From: DASYVD01 sp050693035
GTDB taxonomy: Bacteria > Actinomycetota > UBA4738 > CALAEC01
Length of the DNA stretch: 44,953 bases
Direction: 5' to 3'
Assembly: GCA_050693035.1 (NCBI GenBank)
Contig: JBOGWB010000097.1
Span: forward strand, 1 to 44,953
The position numbers and the translations under genes are program-made. The notes under the pieces are model-generated. The model was not told where the DNA came from. It was given only the letters and a program-made list of their open reading frames with translations, and did no database searches. Each line of letters starts with the position of its first letter. Position 1 is the stretch's first letter. This document shows, piece after piece, positions 1 to 8,740 of the stretch.

Positions 1-356
1 GTGCCGTCGCCCTTGCCGTGGGGTCGTTCCTGTTGTTCGCGGGGGTTTCGCCGGTCCTCGAAGTCTCGCCGTGGCTGATCGGGGCGGTCGTCCTCTCGAG
101 CGTCCTCTTCTTCGGCTTCGCCATGACCGTGGCCATGCGAGCCCGGCGACGTCAGTCCATCACCGGCCACGAAGGGCTGGTGGGCCTCATGGGCGAGACC
201 CGCGCCGACCTGGACCCCGAGGGACACGTCTGGGTGAAGGGCGCGCTGTGGAAGGCTCGAGCGATGAATGGGCCTATCGTCAAGGGCCGCAAGGTCCGAG
301 TGCGGAGAGTGGATGGTCTGTTGCTTCTGGTGCAGGAGGAGAAGGAGGAGAAATGA
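1..356 (+). CDS. NfeD family membrane protein, C-terminal part (5' end outside window)
   Basis: The reading frame is open from the left edge, so the gene starts outside the window. Visible are a hydrophobic segment (roughly residues 1-16), a second one (about residues 25-47), an Arg-rich turn (RARRR), and the compact C-terminal domain with the TGHEGLVG...G motif typical of the NfeD OB-fold. NfeD proteins are partners of stomatin/slipin proteins in bacterial membrane microdomains; the long form also carries a ClpP-like protease domain at its N-terminus. The RARRR-x-TG-x-EGLVG pattern is what I expect of the long form, but that cannot be decided here. The stop codon overlaps the start of the slipin gene (ATGA), a sign of translational coupling. 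Confidence 0.85.
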   Translation, partial: AVALAVGSFLLFAGVSPVLEVSPWLIGAVVLSSVLFFGFAMTVAMRARRRQSITGHEGLVGLMGETRADLDPEGHVWVKGALWKARAMNGPIVKGRKVRVRRVDGLLLLVQEEKEEK

Positions 357-1252
357 CCGGTCTCATCGTGATCGCGGTGATCGTGTTCCTGGCGCTGATC
401 CTGCTGGCCGCGGCCATCCGGATCGTGCAGGAGTACGAGCGAGGAGTGATCTTCCGCCTGGGGCGGGTGCTGCCGGGTGCTCGCGGGCCCGGATTGTTCT
501 TCATCATCCCCATCATCGACCGGATGGTGAAGGTCAACCTCCAAACGGTGACCATGAACGTCCCGCCGCAAGACGTGATCACGCGGGACAACGTCACCGT
601 CCGCGTCGACGCCGTCATCTACTTCCACGTCGTCGAACCCATCAAGGCCGTCGTGGAGATCCAGAACTATCTCTTGGGAACCTCGCAGATCGCCCAGACG
701 ACCCTGAGGTCGATCCTGGGGAAGGCGGAGCTCGACGAGCTCCTGGCCAAGCGCGAGGACCTCAACGAGACCCTTCAAACGGTGATCGATGAGCTCACCG
801 AGCCCTGGGGAGTGAAGGTCACACTGGTCGAGATCAAGGACGTCGACCTCCCCGAGTCCATGCAGCGGGCCATGGCCCGCCAAGCCGAGGCCGAGCGGGT
901 CCGCCGCGCCAAGGTCATCAACGCTGAGGGCGAGTTCCAGGCTTCGGCGAAGCTGTCCGAAGCCGCCGCGGTCATCGCCCGCCACCCCATCGCCTACCAG
1001 CTGCGGCTGCTCCAGACGATGACCGAGGTGGCCGCGGAGAAGAACTCCACGCTCGTCTTCCCCTTCCCCGTGGAGCTGCTTCGGTACTTCGACCGGACCG
1101 GGGGAGTGTCGGTCCCGGCTGCTTCAGCCGGTCCGGGCGGGGGCGGCACTCCCGCCCGAAAGATCACCGCTGCGGCGCGTAAGGTCGCCGGCGCGGCCCG
1201 GAAGAAGGCCGCATCGACGCGCAAGCGTGGGGGCCGGGGGGAGACGGGCTAG
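353..1252 (+). CDS. Slipin / stomatin-like SPFH protein
   Basis: A 299-residue protein beginning MTGLIVIAVIVFLALILL, one membrane anchor, followed by the SPFH/Band 7 domain with the family motifs EYERGVIFRLGR, GPGLFFIIP, DVITRDNVTVRVDAV and ARQAEAERVRRAKVI. The C-terminal tail (last 45 residues or so) is rich in Ala, Lys and Arg and is probably disordered and basic. Slipins oligomerise at the inner membrane and usually work with NfeD, whose gene lies directly upstream and overlaps by 4 bases. I chose the ATG at 353 because it is preceded by GGAGGAGAA and removes a nonsense N-terminal extension. Confidence 0.92.
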   Translation: MTGLIVIAVIVFLALILLAAAIRIVQEYERGVIFRLGRVLPGARGPGLFFIIPIIDRMVKVNLQTVTMNVPPQDVITRDNVTVRVDAVIYFHVVEPIKAVVEIQNYLLGTSQIAQTTLRSILGKAELDELLAKREDLNETLQTVIDELTEPWGVKVTLVEIKDVDLPESMQRAMARQAEAERVRRAKVINAEGEFQASAKLSEAAAVIARHPIAYQLRLLQTMTEVAAEKNSTLVFPFPVELLRYFDRTGGVSVPAASAGPGGGGTPARKITAAARKVAGAARKKAASTRKRGGRGETG

Positions 1253-1261
1253 GGCTCGAGC

Positions 1262-1969
1262 CTACAGCCCGATCTCGAGACGGCAGCCGGGCAGCCGGAC
1301 CACCTCGGCGTGGCCGTTCACCATGGCCTCGACCAGACCGGAGAGCAGACCTTCCTCGAGCGCGCAGCAGAGGCCGTCGCGCTGGGGGGAAAGGTCGTTG
1401 AACAGGCATCGACCCGTGGAGATTCGGACGCCGCCGTTCTCGTTGCGGCTCATCGGCTGCCAGCCCCACTCTGCCAGGAGCCGGGCCAGGAGCTCGGCCC
1501 GGCGTTTCCGGCTCCGAGGCACGCCTCCGTTCCCCGCCCGGCGCTGCGTCGCCCAGGTCCTGCCCCAGGCTCGTCCCAGGTCGCGGAGCTGTGCGGGCTC
1601 GCCGGGAAGGGTGTCCACCACGTGGGAGAGCATGCTGACGAGCGGCTTCAGCGTGCGCGGAGCGTGCCCGAGCTCGAGGGGACCGCGGCTGGCCTCGTAG
1701 AGCCGCCGGGGCCGTCCGGGACCGGTCGAGCGGTCCAGGCTGGACACGACGAGTCCCGCCTGCTCCAGGCGAGCGAGGTGCTGGCGCACCGCGTTGGGGT
1801 GAAGGCCGTACGAACGGGCCAGCTCGACCGCCGACTCGGCGTGGCCCGACAGGCTGAGTTGCCGGTAGATGCGGAACCGGGTCTCCTCGCCCAGCGCCCT
1901 CGCCGTCTCGTAGAGTGTTTCGAAGCCGTCAGCCACCACTGCCCCACTCCCGCCCGATGATAGCCCCAT
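1262..1969 (-). CDS. SufR-like/ArsR-type winged-helix regulator with C-terminal cysteines
   Basis: A 235-residue regulator. Residues about 16-95 form a winged helix (ALGEETRFRIYRQL, then GLHPNAVRQHLARLEQAGLV and a wing with GPGRPRR). The C-terminal part carries Cys188, Cys201/202 and Cys229 in the arrangement C-x12-CC...GLLSGLVEA...LPGCRLEI, which resembles the cluster-binding region of SufR-like regulators that sense iron-sulfur supply. This is family knowledge plus motif reading; one of the four cyanobacterial SufR cysteine positions is not Cys here. The ATG at 1969 is preferred; a GTG at 2080 would add 37 unconserved-looking residues. Transcribed divergently from whiB. The suf operon itself is not in the window. 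Confidence 0.75.
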   Translation of the reverse strand: MGLSSGGSGAVVADGFETLYETARALGEETRFRIYRQLSLSGHAESAVELARSYGLHPNAVRQHLARLEQAGLVVSSLDRSTGPGRPRRLYEASRGPLELGHAPRTLKPLVSMLSHVVDTLPGEPAQLRDLGRAWGRTWATQRRAGNGGVPRSRKRRAELLARLLAEWGWQPMSRNENGGVRISTGRCLFNDLSPQRDGLCCALEEGLLSGLVEAMVNGHAEVVRLPGCRLEIGL

Positions 1970-2031
1970 CGACAGCGATGCGAGCGTGGGATCCGGACTG
2001 CCCGGGTCCCTTGGGGCACTTCGGTCGACTC

Positions 2032-2060
2032 TTGTCAAATCGGATGCCTCAGAGTAGCGT
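2032..2060 (+). promoter_or_regulatory. Probable promoter of whiB
   Basis: TTGTCA at 2032-2037 and TAGCGT at 2055-2060 are separated by exactly 17 bases. The first hexamer matches five of six consensus positions, the second three. A TAGCG direct repeat (2055-2059 and 2066-2070) overlaps the -10 region. The leader to the whiB start at 2193 would be about 125 bases, long enough for regulation. Inferred from sequence only. Confidence 0.4.
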
Positions 2061-2192
2061 TCTGCTAGCGAGGTTATCACAGGAGAAATTGGAGAAATAT
2101 CCGGGTTGTGGGAGGGAACGCCGCAATCCCGAGAAGCGTCTTATTACGAAGAACTGAACGGGGGTCCTGAGAGGAGGTTAGGAGCGGCCATC

Positions 2193-2477
2193 ATGGCCGA
2201 CGCCGCGATGTCCATCGACCTGGAGATGACCTGGCAGTACCACGCGGCCTGCCGCGGAGAGGAGGCTGACCTCTTCTTTGCGCCCAACTACTTCGAGCGC
2301 AAGGAAGAGAAGGAGGACCGGGAGACCCGCGCCAAGGCCGTGTGCGCCCGATGCCCGGTCCGTCCCGAGTGCCTCGACTACGCCCTTCGCACCCGTGAGC
2401 CCCACGGGATTTGGGGCGGACTGAACGAGTCCGAGCGCAAGGCGCTCCTCCGCGAGCGAGAGCGCGAGGCGGGTTAG
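2193..2477 (+). CDS. WhiB family iron-sulfur transcriptional regulator
   Basis: A 94-residue protein with the WhiB signature: Cys20, Cys51, Cys54 and Cys60 (C-x30-C-x2-C-x5-C), which bind a 4Fe-4S cluster, then the G-I-W-G-G turn at residues 72-76 and a basic C-terminus for DNA contact. WhiB proteins occur in actinomycetes and their phages and usually act by binding domain 4 of the primary sigma factor. The ATG at 2193 follows GAGAGGAGGTTAGGAGCGG; an in-frame ATG at 2106 would add 29 residues with no family similarity. Which subfamily (WhiB1, WhiB2, WhiB4 and so on) cannot be settled by eye. Confidence 0.95.
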   Translation: MADAAMSIDLEMTWQYHAACRGEEADLFFAPNYFERKEEKEDRETRAKAVCARCPVRPECLDYALRTREPHGIWGGLNESERKALLREREREAG

Positions 2478-2561
2478 CCGCCCGCCCCTTCCTCCGCTCC
2501 CGTTTCCCCCCTCGTCCCGCGCCTCTGCGAGAATCGGGCTTCCCCCGGACAGGAGGAAGTC

Positions 2562-3029
2562 ATGACCGTCGACCAGCGCCTGGTGGAGCTCGGCCTGGAG
2601 CTTCCGGCGCCGCCGAAGCCGGTTGCCTCCTACGTGCCCGTGGCGCTCCACGGCGACGTGGCGTTCGTGGCCGGCCAGGTTGCCATGCAGGAGGGCAAGC
2701 CGCTGGCCACCGGGCGAGTGGGCGAGGAGGTTTCGGTCGAGGAAGCCCAGGGCCTGGCGCGCCGCTGCGCCCTCCAGGCCCTGGCCGCGCTGAAGGAGGC
2801 GCTGGGCTCCCTCGATCGGGTCCGGCGGATCGTCAAGGTCACGGTATGGGTGGCGAGCGGGGAGGCCTTCACGGAGCACTCCAACGTGGCCAACGGGGCC
2901 AGCGACCTCCTGGTGGAAGTGTTCGGCGAGGCCGGGAAGCATGCGAGGGCCGCCGTGGGAGCGCCCTCGCTTCCGCTCGGGGTGCCGGTCGAAGTGGAGC
3001 TGGTGGTGGGCATCGCCGCGGGCGGCTAG
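2562..3029 (+). CDS. RidA/YjgF family protein
   Basis: A 155-residue protein of the RidA superfamily: VPVALHGDVAFVAGQVA near residue 27, a helix with EEAQGLARRCALQALAALKEALGSLDRV, and HARAAVGAPSLPLGVPVEVELVVGIA at the end. It belongs to the longer subgroup of about 150 residues rather than classic RidA (about 128). RidA hydrolyses reactive enamine/imine intermediates released by PLP enzymes; the longer subgroup is less well characterised, so the substrate is open. AGGAGGAAGTC before the ATG gives a good ribosome binding site. The stop codon overlaps the stop of the convergent topoisomerase gene. Confidence 0.88.
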   Translation: MTVDQRLVELGLELPAPPKPVASYVPVALHGDVAFVAGQVAMQEGKPLATGRVGEEVSVEEAQGLARRCALQALAALKEALGSLDRVRRIVKVTVWVASGEAFTEHSNVANGASDLLVEVFGEAGKHARAAVGAPSLPLGVPVEVELVVGIAAGG

Positions 3030-4120
3030 CCGGCCGCGCTTCTCCTGCGCCCGCGATCCTCGAGCAGGAGCAACAGGCGAAGCTCGTTCGCCCGGAGCCC
3101 GGAGAGGCCCCTTGGCGGCTTGGGCATCTTCCGCTCCCACGACGAGTGCAGTGTGCCGTCGAGGAAGGACTCGATGACCTCGGGGTGCACGTAGGACTTC
3201 TTCGCGATTGCCGGGGTGTTCCCGAGTTGATGGCCCACGGCCTCGATGGCCTGGTTGACCGCCCGGGTGGCGCCCCGCTTCGATCGAGGGGGTGCCTGCG
3301 CGGCGAGCTCCCGGGCGGCCAGGACGGTCCCGGCCCACGTCCGGAAGTCCTTGGCGGTGAAGTCGCCGCCGATCTCCTGGAGGTACTCGTTGACGTCCCC
3401 CGAGTCGACGGTGCGCCGTACCCCATCCTCCAGGCATTGGAAGAGCTCGTAGCCGGGAAGGTCCCGGCATCGCTTGACCACCCTCGCCAACCGCTCGTCC
3501 TCCAGGGACAGGGTGTGGAGCTTGCCCCCCTTCCCGCGGAACTCGAAGCGGAGGCTCCGTCCGCGCACCGCCACATGCCGGTTCCGAAGCGTGGTCAAGC
3601 CGAAGGATTCGTTGTCGCGGGCGTACTCGGGGTTGCCGACGCGCATGAACGCGACGTCGAGTAGACGCACCACCGTGGCCAGCACTCGCTCCCGTGGGAG
3701 GCCTGGCCGCCGGAGGTCCCGGTCCACGCGCCGGCGGATCCGGGTCAGCGCCCTGCCGAAGTCGGCCAGCCGTCCGAACTTCGTCTCGTCTCGAACCCGG
3801 CGCCACCGATCGTGGTAGCGGTACTGCTTCCTCCCCCTGACGTCTCGTCCGGTGGCTTGGAGGTGTCCTGAGGAGATCGGGCAGATCCAGACGTCGGTCC
3901 AGGCCGGGGGGATCGCCAGCGCCCGGATCCGAGCGAGTGTCTCCGGGTCATCGAGGCGCCCTCCCTCGGGGTCTACGTACGTGAACCCTCGTCCGGCCCG
4001 CTTCCGCCGGATGCCGGCCATGCCGTCGCTCACATATCGAAGGCCCGGCACCGGGCTGGGCCCGGGGGAGACCCCGCCGGCCGGAGCCTTCTCGGTCGTC
4101 GCCGCGCTCCCTCTCGCCAT
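3026..4120 (-). CDS. Type IB DNA topoisomerase (poxvirus-like)
   Basis: A 364-residue protein with all active-site elements of the small bacterial/poxviral type IB enzymes: Arg160 (AFMRVGN), the lysine loop FRGKGGK at 195-200, Arg260 (AKDFRTW), Asn301 (LGNTPA) and the nucleophile Tyr310 (KKSYVHP). Asn replaces the poxvirus His, at the nine-residue spacing described for the Deinococcus enzyme. The enzyme relaxes supercoils through a 3'-phosphotyrosyl intermediate. The first 25 residues are Ala/Pro/Gly-rich and probably disordered. It is a single gene, convergent with ridA; the two stop codons share the palindrome CTAG at 3026-3029. Bacterial topoisomerase IB genes are scattered and often accessory. 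Confidence 0.95.
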   Translation of the reverse strand: MARGSAATTEKAPAGGVSPGPSPVPGLRYVSDGMAGIRRKRAGRGFTYVDPEGGRLDDPETLARIRALAIPPAWTDVWICPISSGHLQATGRDVRGRKQYRYHDRWRRVRDETKFGRLADFGRALTRIRRRVDRDLRRPGLPRERVLATVVRLLDVAFMRVGNPEYARDNESFGLTTLRNRHVAVRGRSLRFEFRGKGGKLHTLSLEDERLARVVKRCRDLPGYELFQCLEDGVRRTVDSGDVNEYLQEIGGDFTAKDFRTWAGTVLAARELAAQAPPRSKRGATRAVNQAIEAVGHQLGNTPAIAKKSYVHPEVIESFLDGTLHSSWERKMPKPPRGLSGLRANELRLLLLLEDRGRRRSAAG

Positions 4121-4179
4121 CGTGGGCTGGTTTTTCCCATCAGCCGTCCGACCTGAACGGGGCGGCTGGAAGAGGTCCC

Positions 4180-6075
4180 TCAGGATCCGGCCAGGCGGCG
4201 GACGTCACCCTGGCGGCGGGTCAGTCCCTGGCGGTCGAAATGCTCCAGGAGGGGCAGCGCGTATCTCCTGGTCGTCCCGAGGGCTTCACGGAACCGGCTC
4301 ACGGTGATCCCGGCGGCGCCGCCAGCCTCCGCCCGCACCACCTCCTCCGCCCTGGCGAGGAATCCCGGCGTGACCACGAGGTGCTCGGAAACTCGGGCCA
4401 GCCGCCCGGTGGCCACGCAAGCCTGCACCAGGTCGCGGGAGAAGCCCTGCTGTCCCAGGTCGCGCACGGTTGGCGGGGTGGGTTCCGCCGAGGCGACCGC
4501 CTGAACCAGGCGCAGCGCTTCCTCCTCGCGCTCTCCGAGGGAAACGCGGTGGTCCGCAAGACGCACGGTGGTCCCCTCCCGTACCAGCGCAGACTCGTCC
4601 TCCAGGCGGGCCAGCACCGCGGCCCCCAGCCCCTGCTCGAGGGCGGGGACCAGGTCGCCGCCACGCTCGAGCAGTGACCGCCGGAGCTCTCCGGCGTCCA
4701 TCCCTACGCGGAGCGGGTGGCGTCGGTGGTACTCGGCCAGGATGTCCCGCGCCGATCGATCCACGGCCACGGCCCCTTCCTCGGTCACCCACCACGGCCC
4801 TATCAGTACGGCACCATCCACCTCCGACGGCGCGAGACCCGACAGCACTGGCAGGTCGGAGGCGCGAACGGCCCCCCGCTCTGCCACCAGGAGCGGGGCG
4901 ATCCGTTCCCGAGGAGCGTCGTCTCGGTGACGCAGGCGTTCCGCCGGGTTCCGTCCCGGCCGCGCTGGGGGGTCGGGGTCGAGCACCACGCCGCCGGCCA
5001 CCGTCTCCCGGCGGCCGGCTTCTCGGAGCACGAACCGGTCTCCGGGCTCGGCCACGATCGGTTGGGACAGGCTGATCCGGACGAAGGCCTCCCCGCCCGG
5101 CCGGAGCTCCGATGTTTCGTACAGGCGGAGTCGGGCGTCGCGCTCTGCGGTCCCCACATACAGCTTGTAGGCGCCCCGGGTGGTGAGGGGGTGGTGGAGG
5201 CTCCGCACGGGGAGAAGCTTCCCTTCGATCAACGATGTGGGACGCCACTGCCCCGCCCGCCCCAGGACGTCGCCCCGTTCGACATCCTGCTTGGGCGTAC
5301 CGGCGAGGTTGGCCGCCACCCGGGAGACCGGCCGGGCCACGAGGACCGGCCGCTTGTGGGTCTGGAGCGAGCGGATGCGGGCGGTGGGACCGGACGGGAA
5401 GAGGCGGATCTCGTCGCCAACCGCAAGCGTGCCGCCGGTGAGGGTCCCGGTCACCACCGTGCCGGCCCCCCGGATCGTGAACGAACGGTCGACGTGGATC
5501 CGGGGCCGTGCCCGGTCCTCGGGGTGGGGCGCCGCGGCGAGCATGTCGTCCAACGACTCGCGAAGCTCGTCGAGTCCCTGGCCGGTGGTGGAGGAACAGA
5601 TCACGATGGGGCCTCCCTCGAGCGCCGTCCCTTTCAATCTCTCCAGGACCTCGTCGGTACGGAGGGCGATCGTGTCTGGGTCCACCAGGTCCGCCTTCGT
5701 GAGCGCCACCACCCCCGCCCGCGCCCCCAGCACGTCCACGATGGCCAGGTGCTCCTCCGACTGTGGTTTCCAGCCCTCGTCCGCGGCCACCACGAAGAGC
5801 ACCAACCGTACCGGACCGACCCCCGCGAGCATGTTCCTGACGAACCGCTCGTGTCCGGGGACGTCGACGAACCCGATCTCCCTTCCTGAGGGAAGCGACG
5901 ACCACGCGAACCCGAGGTCGATGGTGAGGCCGCGGCGCTTCTCCTCTTCCCAGCGGTCCGGATCGATACCGGTGAGCCGGGCGATCAGCGACGACTTCCC
6001 GTGGTCAACGTGGCCCGCCGTGGCCACGACGTGAAGGGGGAAGCCCTCGGGATCCTGGGCCAGGACCTCCGCCAC
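4180..6075 (-). CDS. selB: Selenocysteine-specific elongation factor SelB
   Basis: A 631-residue translational GTPase: G1 loop AGHVDHGKSS near residue 20, G3 DVPGHERF, G4 TKAD, then the SelB-type beta-barrel domains and a long C-terminal region (about 370-631) of winged-helix modules ending in GLTRRQGDVRRLAGS. SelB carries selenocysteyl-tRNA to UGA codons followed by a SECIS hairpin; the winged helices bind that hairpin. It starts with GTG, 3 bases after the selA stop, with AGGAGG inside the end of selA, so it is translated as part of a selA-selB operon. Length is normal for the family. Confidence 0.96.
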   Translation of the reverse strand: MAEVLAQDPEGFPLHVVATAGHVDHGKSSLIARLTGIDPDRWEEEKRRGLTIDLGFAWSSLPSGREIGFVDVPGHERFVRNMLAGVGPVRLVLFVVAADEGWKPQSEEHLAIVDVLGARAGVVALTKADLVDPDTIALRTDEVLERLKGTALEGGPIVICSSTTGQGLDELRESLDDMLAAAPHPEDRARPRIHVDRSFTIRGAGTVVTGTLTGGTLAVGDEIRLFPSGPTARIRSLQTHKRPVLVARPVSRVAANLAGTPKQDVERGDVLGRAGQWRPTSLIEGKLLPVRSLHHPLTTRGAYKLYVGTAERDARLRLYETSELRPGGEAFVRISLSQPIVAEPGDRFVLREAGRRETVAGGVVLDPDPPARPGRNPAERLRHRDDAPRERIAPLLVAERGAVRASDLPVLSGLAPSEVDGAVLIGPWWVTEEGAVAVDRSARDILAEYHRRHPLRVGMDAGELRRSLLERGGDLVPALEQGLGAAVLARLEDESALVREGTTVRLADHRVSLGEREEEALRLVQAVASAEPTPPTVRDLGQQGFSRDLVQACVATGRLARVSEHLVVTPGFLARAEEVVRAEAGGAAGITVSRFREALGTTRRYALPLLEHFDRQGLTRRQGDVRRLAGS

Positions 6076-6078
6076 CGT

Positions 6079-7431
6079 CTACGCCTCCTGGGAAAGGGCG
6101 TACCGCACCGCGCGGAGGAGCTTCTGGTCCTCGGCGGGGTCCACCGTGCGGAAGTCGAATACCAACGCGCCGTCCTCGACCCGGCAGAACACGGGTGGGT
6201 TGCCCGTGCGCAAGCGCGCGGCCATTCGCTCGGGTCGGGACACGGGAAGCCTCACGGCGTACGACGGGATGCCGTAGCCCGGAAGGGACCCGCCGCCTGC
6301 CACAGATTCCGCACGTTCCACCGCGGCGCCGTCGAGGGCGGCGGCCACCGCCCGGGCCCGCGTTCGCACCGCACCGGCGGGAACCACCAGCGACCGCCAC
6401 GCCGGCAACTCCTCTCGCCTGCCGTCGGAGTGCATCCGCAGGACGACCTCGAGAGCGGCCGCCGTCATCTTGTCGACCCTGACGGCCCGGGCGATCGGAT
6501 GTCGGCGCAGTCGCTCCACCAGATCCCGCCGGCCGAGGAGGATCCCCGCCTGGGGGCCGCCCAGGAGCTTGTCGCCGGAGAAGCACACCAGGTCCGCCCC
6601 GGCGTCGAGGACAGCGGAGGCCGCCGGCTCCTCCCCGGGCACGGCCCGGGCCGGGCCCAGCAGCCCGCTGCCGATGTCGAACAGGAACGGAACTCCAGCC
6701 CGATGGGCCAGCTCAGCCAAAGAGCCGGCGTCAGGGGCCTCGGCGAACCCCACCACGCGGTAGTTGCTGGGGTGGACCTTGAGGATCATCCCAGTGCGAT
6801 CCGACAGCGCCCGCCGGTAGTCGGCCAGCCGAGTTCGGTTGGTGGTCCCCACCTCCACCAGCCGGGCCCCCGACGCGGCCATGATCTCGGGAAGACGGAA
6901 CTCCCCCCCGATCTCGATCAGCTCTCCCCGTGAGACCAGGACGTCCTTCCGAGGAGAGAGTGCGGCGAGCGCCAAGAGAAGGGCGGCGGCGTTGTTGTTC
7001 ACCACGAGGGCGTCCTCGGCTCCGGTGATCGCCGTCAGCAGGAACTCGGCGCGTGTCGTTCGCCGGCCCCGCTTGCCCGTCTCCCGATCGACCTCCAGAT
7101 CGGAGTAGGAGCGGGCGACCCTGGCGGCCGCTCTGGCCGCGTCGACGGGGAGCGGCGCTCGTCCCAGGTTCGTGTGGAGGACCACACCGGTGGCGTTGAT
7201 CACAGGGGAGAGCCCGAGCGCCATCCGGGCGGCCAGATTCACCGCTCGCGCCAGGATGATCTCCTCCTCCGGAGGCTCCCGGCCGCGTTCCGCGGCGGCC
7301 CGAACCTCCTCGACCACCGCTCGGACGGCCCGTTTGACCACGTTGCGGCCGAACCGGTCCGCGGCCCGCCGACCGGGCGCGGAACGAAGAAGAGCGTCGA
7401 CGGGCGGCACGCGCCGCCGGGCGTCGGGCAT
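6079..7431 (-). CDS. selA: L-seryl-tRNA(Sec) selenium transferase SelA
   Basis: A 450-residue PLP enzyme with the family motifs INATGVVLHTNLGRAPL (about 78-94), NNNAAALLLAL, GTTNRT and FSGDKLLGGPQAGILLG, in which Lys288 binds PLP. SelA converts seryl-tRNA(Sec) to selenocysteyl-tRNA(Sec) using selenophosphate. The N-terminal domain (about residues 1-70), used to bind tRNA(Sec), is present (DALLRSAPG...AVNLAARMA). It lies directly upstream of selB. The ATG at 7431 fits the family's start. selD and selC were not found in this window. Confidence 0.96.
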   Translation of the reverse strand: MPDARRRVPPVDALLRSAPGRRAADRFGRNVVKRAVRAVVEEVRAAAERGREPPEEEIILARAVNLAARMALGLSPVINATGVVLHTNLGRAPLPVDAARAAARVARSYSDLEVDRETGKRGRRTTRAEFLLTAITGAEDALVVNNNAAALLLALAALSPRKDVLVSRGELIEIGGEFRLPEIMAASGARLVEVGTTNRTRLADYRRALSDRTGMILKVHPSNYRVVGFAEAPDAGSLAELAHRAGVPFLFDIGSGLLGPARAVPGEEPAASAVLDAGADLVCFSGDKLLGGPQAGILLGRRDLVERLRRHPIARAVRVDKMTAAALEVVLRMHSDGRREELPAWRSLVVPAGAVRTRARAVAAALDGAAVERAESVAGGGSLPGYGIPSYAVRLPVSRPERMAARLRTGNPPVFCRVEDGALVFDFRTVDPAEDQKLLRAVRYALSQEA

Positions 7432-7455
7432 GGCGGCAGCGTACCGCGACTGCGC

Positions 7456-8634
7456 CTACGCCTGACGTCGCTGTCGCTCGGGGATCGGCTCCGGCCAGGC
7501 CAGGTGGAAGCCCTGCCCGTAGATGACGCCGAGCGCTCTGAGGGCCTCCACCTCCGCCCGGCTCTCGATGCCCTCGGCGATGATCGTGGCTCCGATCTCC
7601 GAGGCGAACGAGATCAATGCGGACGCCAGGGCCCGGCGCGCCTGGTCGCTGTCGATACCCCGGGTCAAGCTGATGTCCAGCTTGATGAAGTCGGGAGCCA
7701 GCCGGAGGATGTGCCGGAGGCTGGCGAAGCCCGCACCGGCGTCGTCGATGGCCAATCGGACGCCCTCCGCCCGTAGTTGCTCGAGCGACCGGGTCAGGGC
7801 TTCGTAGTCCTCCACCGGAGCGTGCTCTGTCACCTCGAGCACGACGCGCTCAGTGGGAAGCTCGGGCAGGAGGCGCAAGAACCGAACGCTGCTGAGGGCT
7901 TCCGGCGAGACGTTCAGGGCCAGGAACGTGGTTTCCAGGCGGCCCACACCGGCTACCGCCGCCCGCACCGCGGCGATCTCGAGCTCAACCCGAAGGCCCA
8001 CCGCGGCAGCATCCGCGAACCAGAGGTCTGGAGTGCGCGCCGGGTGGCCGGGGAAGCGGGACAGCGCCTCCCGGCCCACCACGTCGTCGTTGGTGAGGTT
8101 GAAGATGGACTGGAACACCACCTCCGGCCCGCCGTCTTGGAGGATCTCGCGGATTCGCTGGACCTGACGGCGCTGGGCCTCTGCGGCCTCCTCCTGCCGC
8201 TCGAGCTGGCCGGCGAGCTCGTCGATGACCTCCCCGGTGATCTCCGCTGAGAGCGCCCCTTGCCCCATCGCGGCGCGCTGGATGGCCACGAGGATCTCGT
8301 CGGCGGGGCTTCCCTTGACGAGATAGGCCGATGCCCCGGCTCTAAGCATCTCCAGGACGGTGCCTCGGTCCCCGTACGCGGAGAGCGCGATGACCCTGGT
8401 ACGGGGAGAGCCGCGACGGATGTCGCGGGTGGCCCGGGGCCCCCCTCCGCCCGGCATCTTGACGTCAACGATGGCAACGTCGGGACGGTGGGCCACGGCA
8501 AGCTCGGCGGCCTGTCCGGCGTCTTCCGCCATCCCCACCAGCTCGAGCGTGGACTCCGTGCCGATCAGATCGGCCAGCGCCTCCCGGACCGACGGCTCGT
8601 CGTCGGCGATCAGGACCCGGATCTTTCCCGCCAT
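7456..8634 (-). CDS. Response regulator with EAL domain (predicted c-di-GMP phosphodiesterase)
   Basis: A 392-residue protein. Residues 1-125 are a receiver domain with acidic pair ADDEPS, phospho-acceptor in AIVDVKMPG and the lysine in YLVKGSP. A coiled coil rich in Glu/Arg/Gln (about 140-170) links it to an EAL domain with GREALSRF, ALNVSPEAL, LEVTEHA, AIDDAGAGFASL, DFIKLDISL, IIAEGIES and YGQGFHLA. All metal and catalytic residues usually needed for c-di-GMP hydrolysis are present and there is no GGDEF domain, so I infer an active phosphodiesterase switched by phosphorylation. The ATG at 8634 follows GGAGGTGAG. The gene follows a PAS histidine kinase on the same strand, its likely partner. 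Confidence 0.92.
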   Translation of the reverse strand: MAGKIRVLIADDEPSVREALADLIGTESTLELVGMAEDAGQAAELAVAHRPDVAIVDVKMPGGGGPRATRDIRRGSPRTRVIALSAYGDRGTVLEMLRAGASAYLVKGSPADEILVAIQRAAMGQGALSAEITGEVIDELAGQLERQEEAAEAQRRQVQRIREILQDGGPEVVFQSIFNLTNDDVVGREALSRFPGHPARTPDLWFADAAAVGLRVELEIAAVRAAVAGVGRLETTFLALNVSPEALSSVRFLRLLPELPTERVVLEVTEHAPVEDYEALTRSLEQLRAEGVRLAIDDAGAGFASLRHILRLAPDFIKLDISLTRGIDSDQARRALASALISFASEIGATIIAEGIESRAEVEALRALGVIYGQGFHLAWPEPIPERQRRQA

Positions 8635-8740
8635 CGACTCACCTCCGAGATTCCACGGGTCCACGCCGCGCATCCTCCTCGCTCCGCTTGACGGGGAGAG
8701 CGTAGCCTGGGAACAGGGAAGAAAGAACCATTTCGACCTC

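Noticed and set aside
2178..3806. A 542-codon minus-strand frame across whiB, ridA and topoisomerase
   Set aside because: It is low-complexity Arg/Gly/Pro sequence, shadowing well-supported genes; typical of high-GC DNA.
2562..4120. Overlap of ridA and topoisomerase genes as a sign of annotation error
   Set aside because: The 4-base overlap is simply the palindrome CTAG providing a TAG stop on both strands; both genes are well supported.
4286..5905. A 539-codon second frame inside selB
   Set aside because: Extremely Arg/Gly/Pro-rich shadow of the SelB frame, no recognisable domain.
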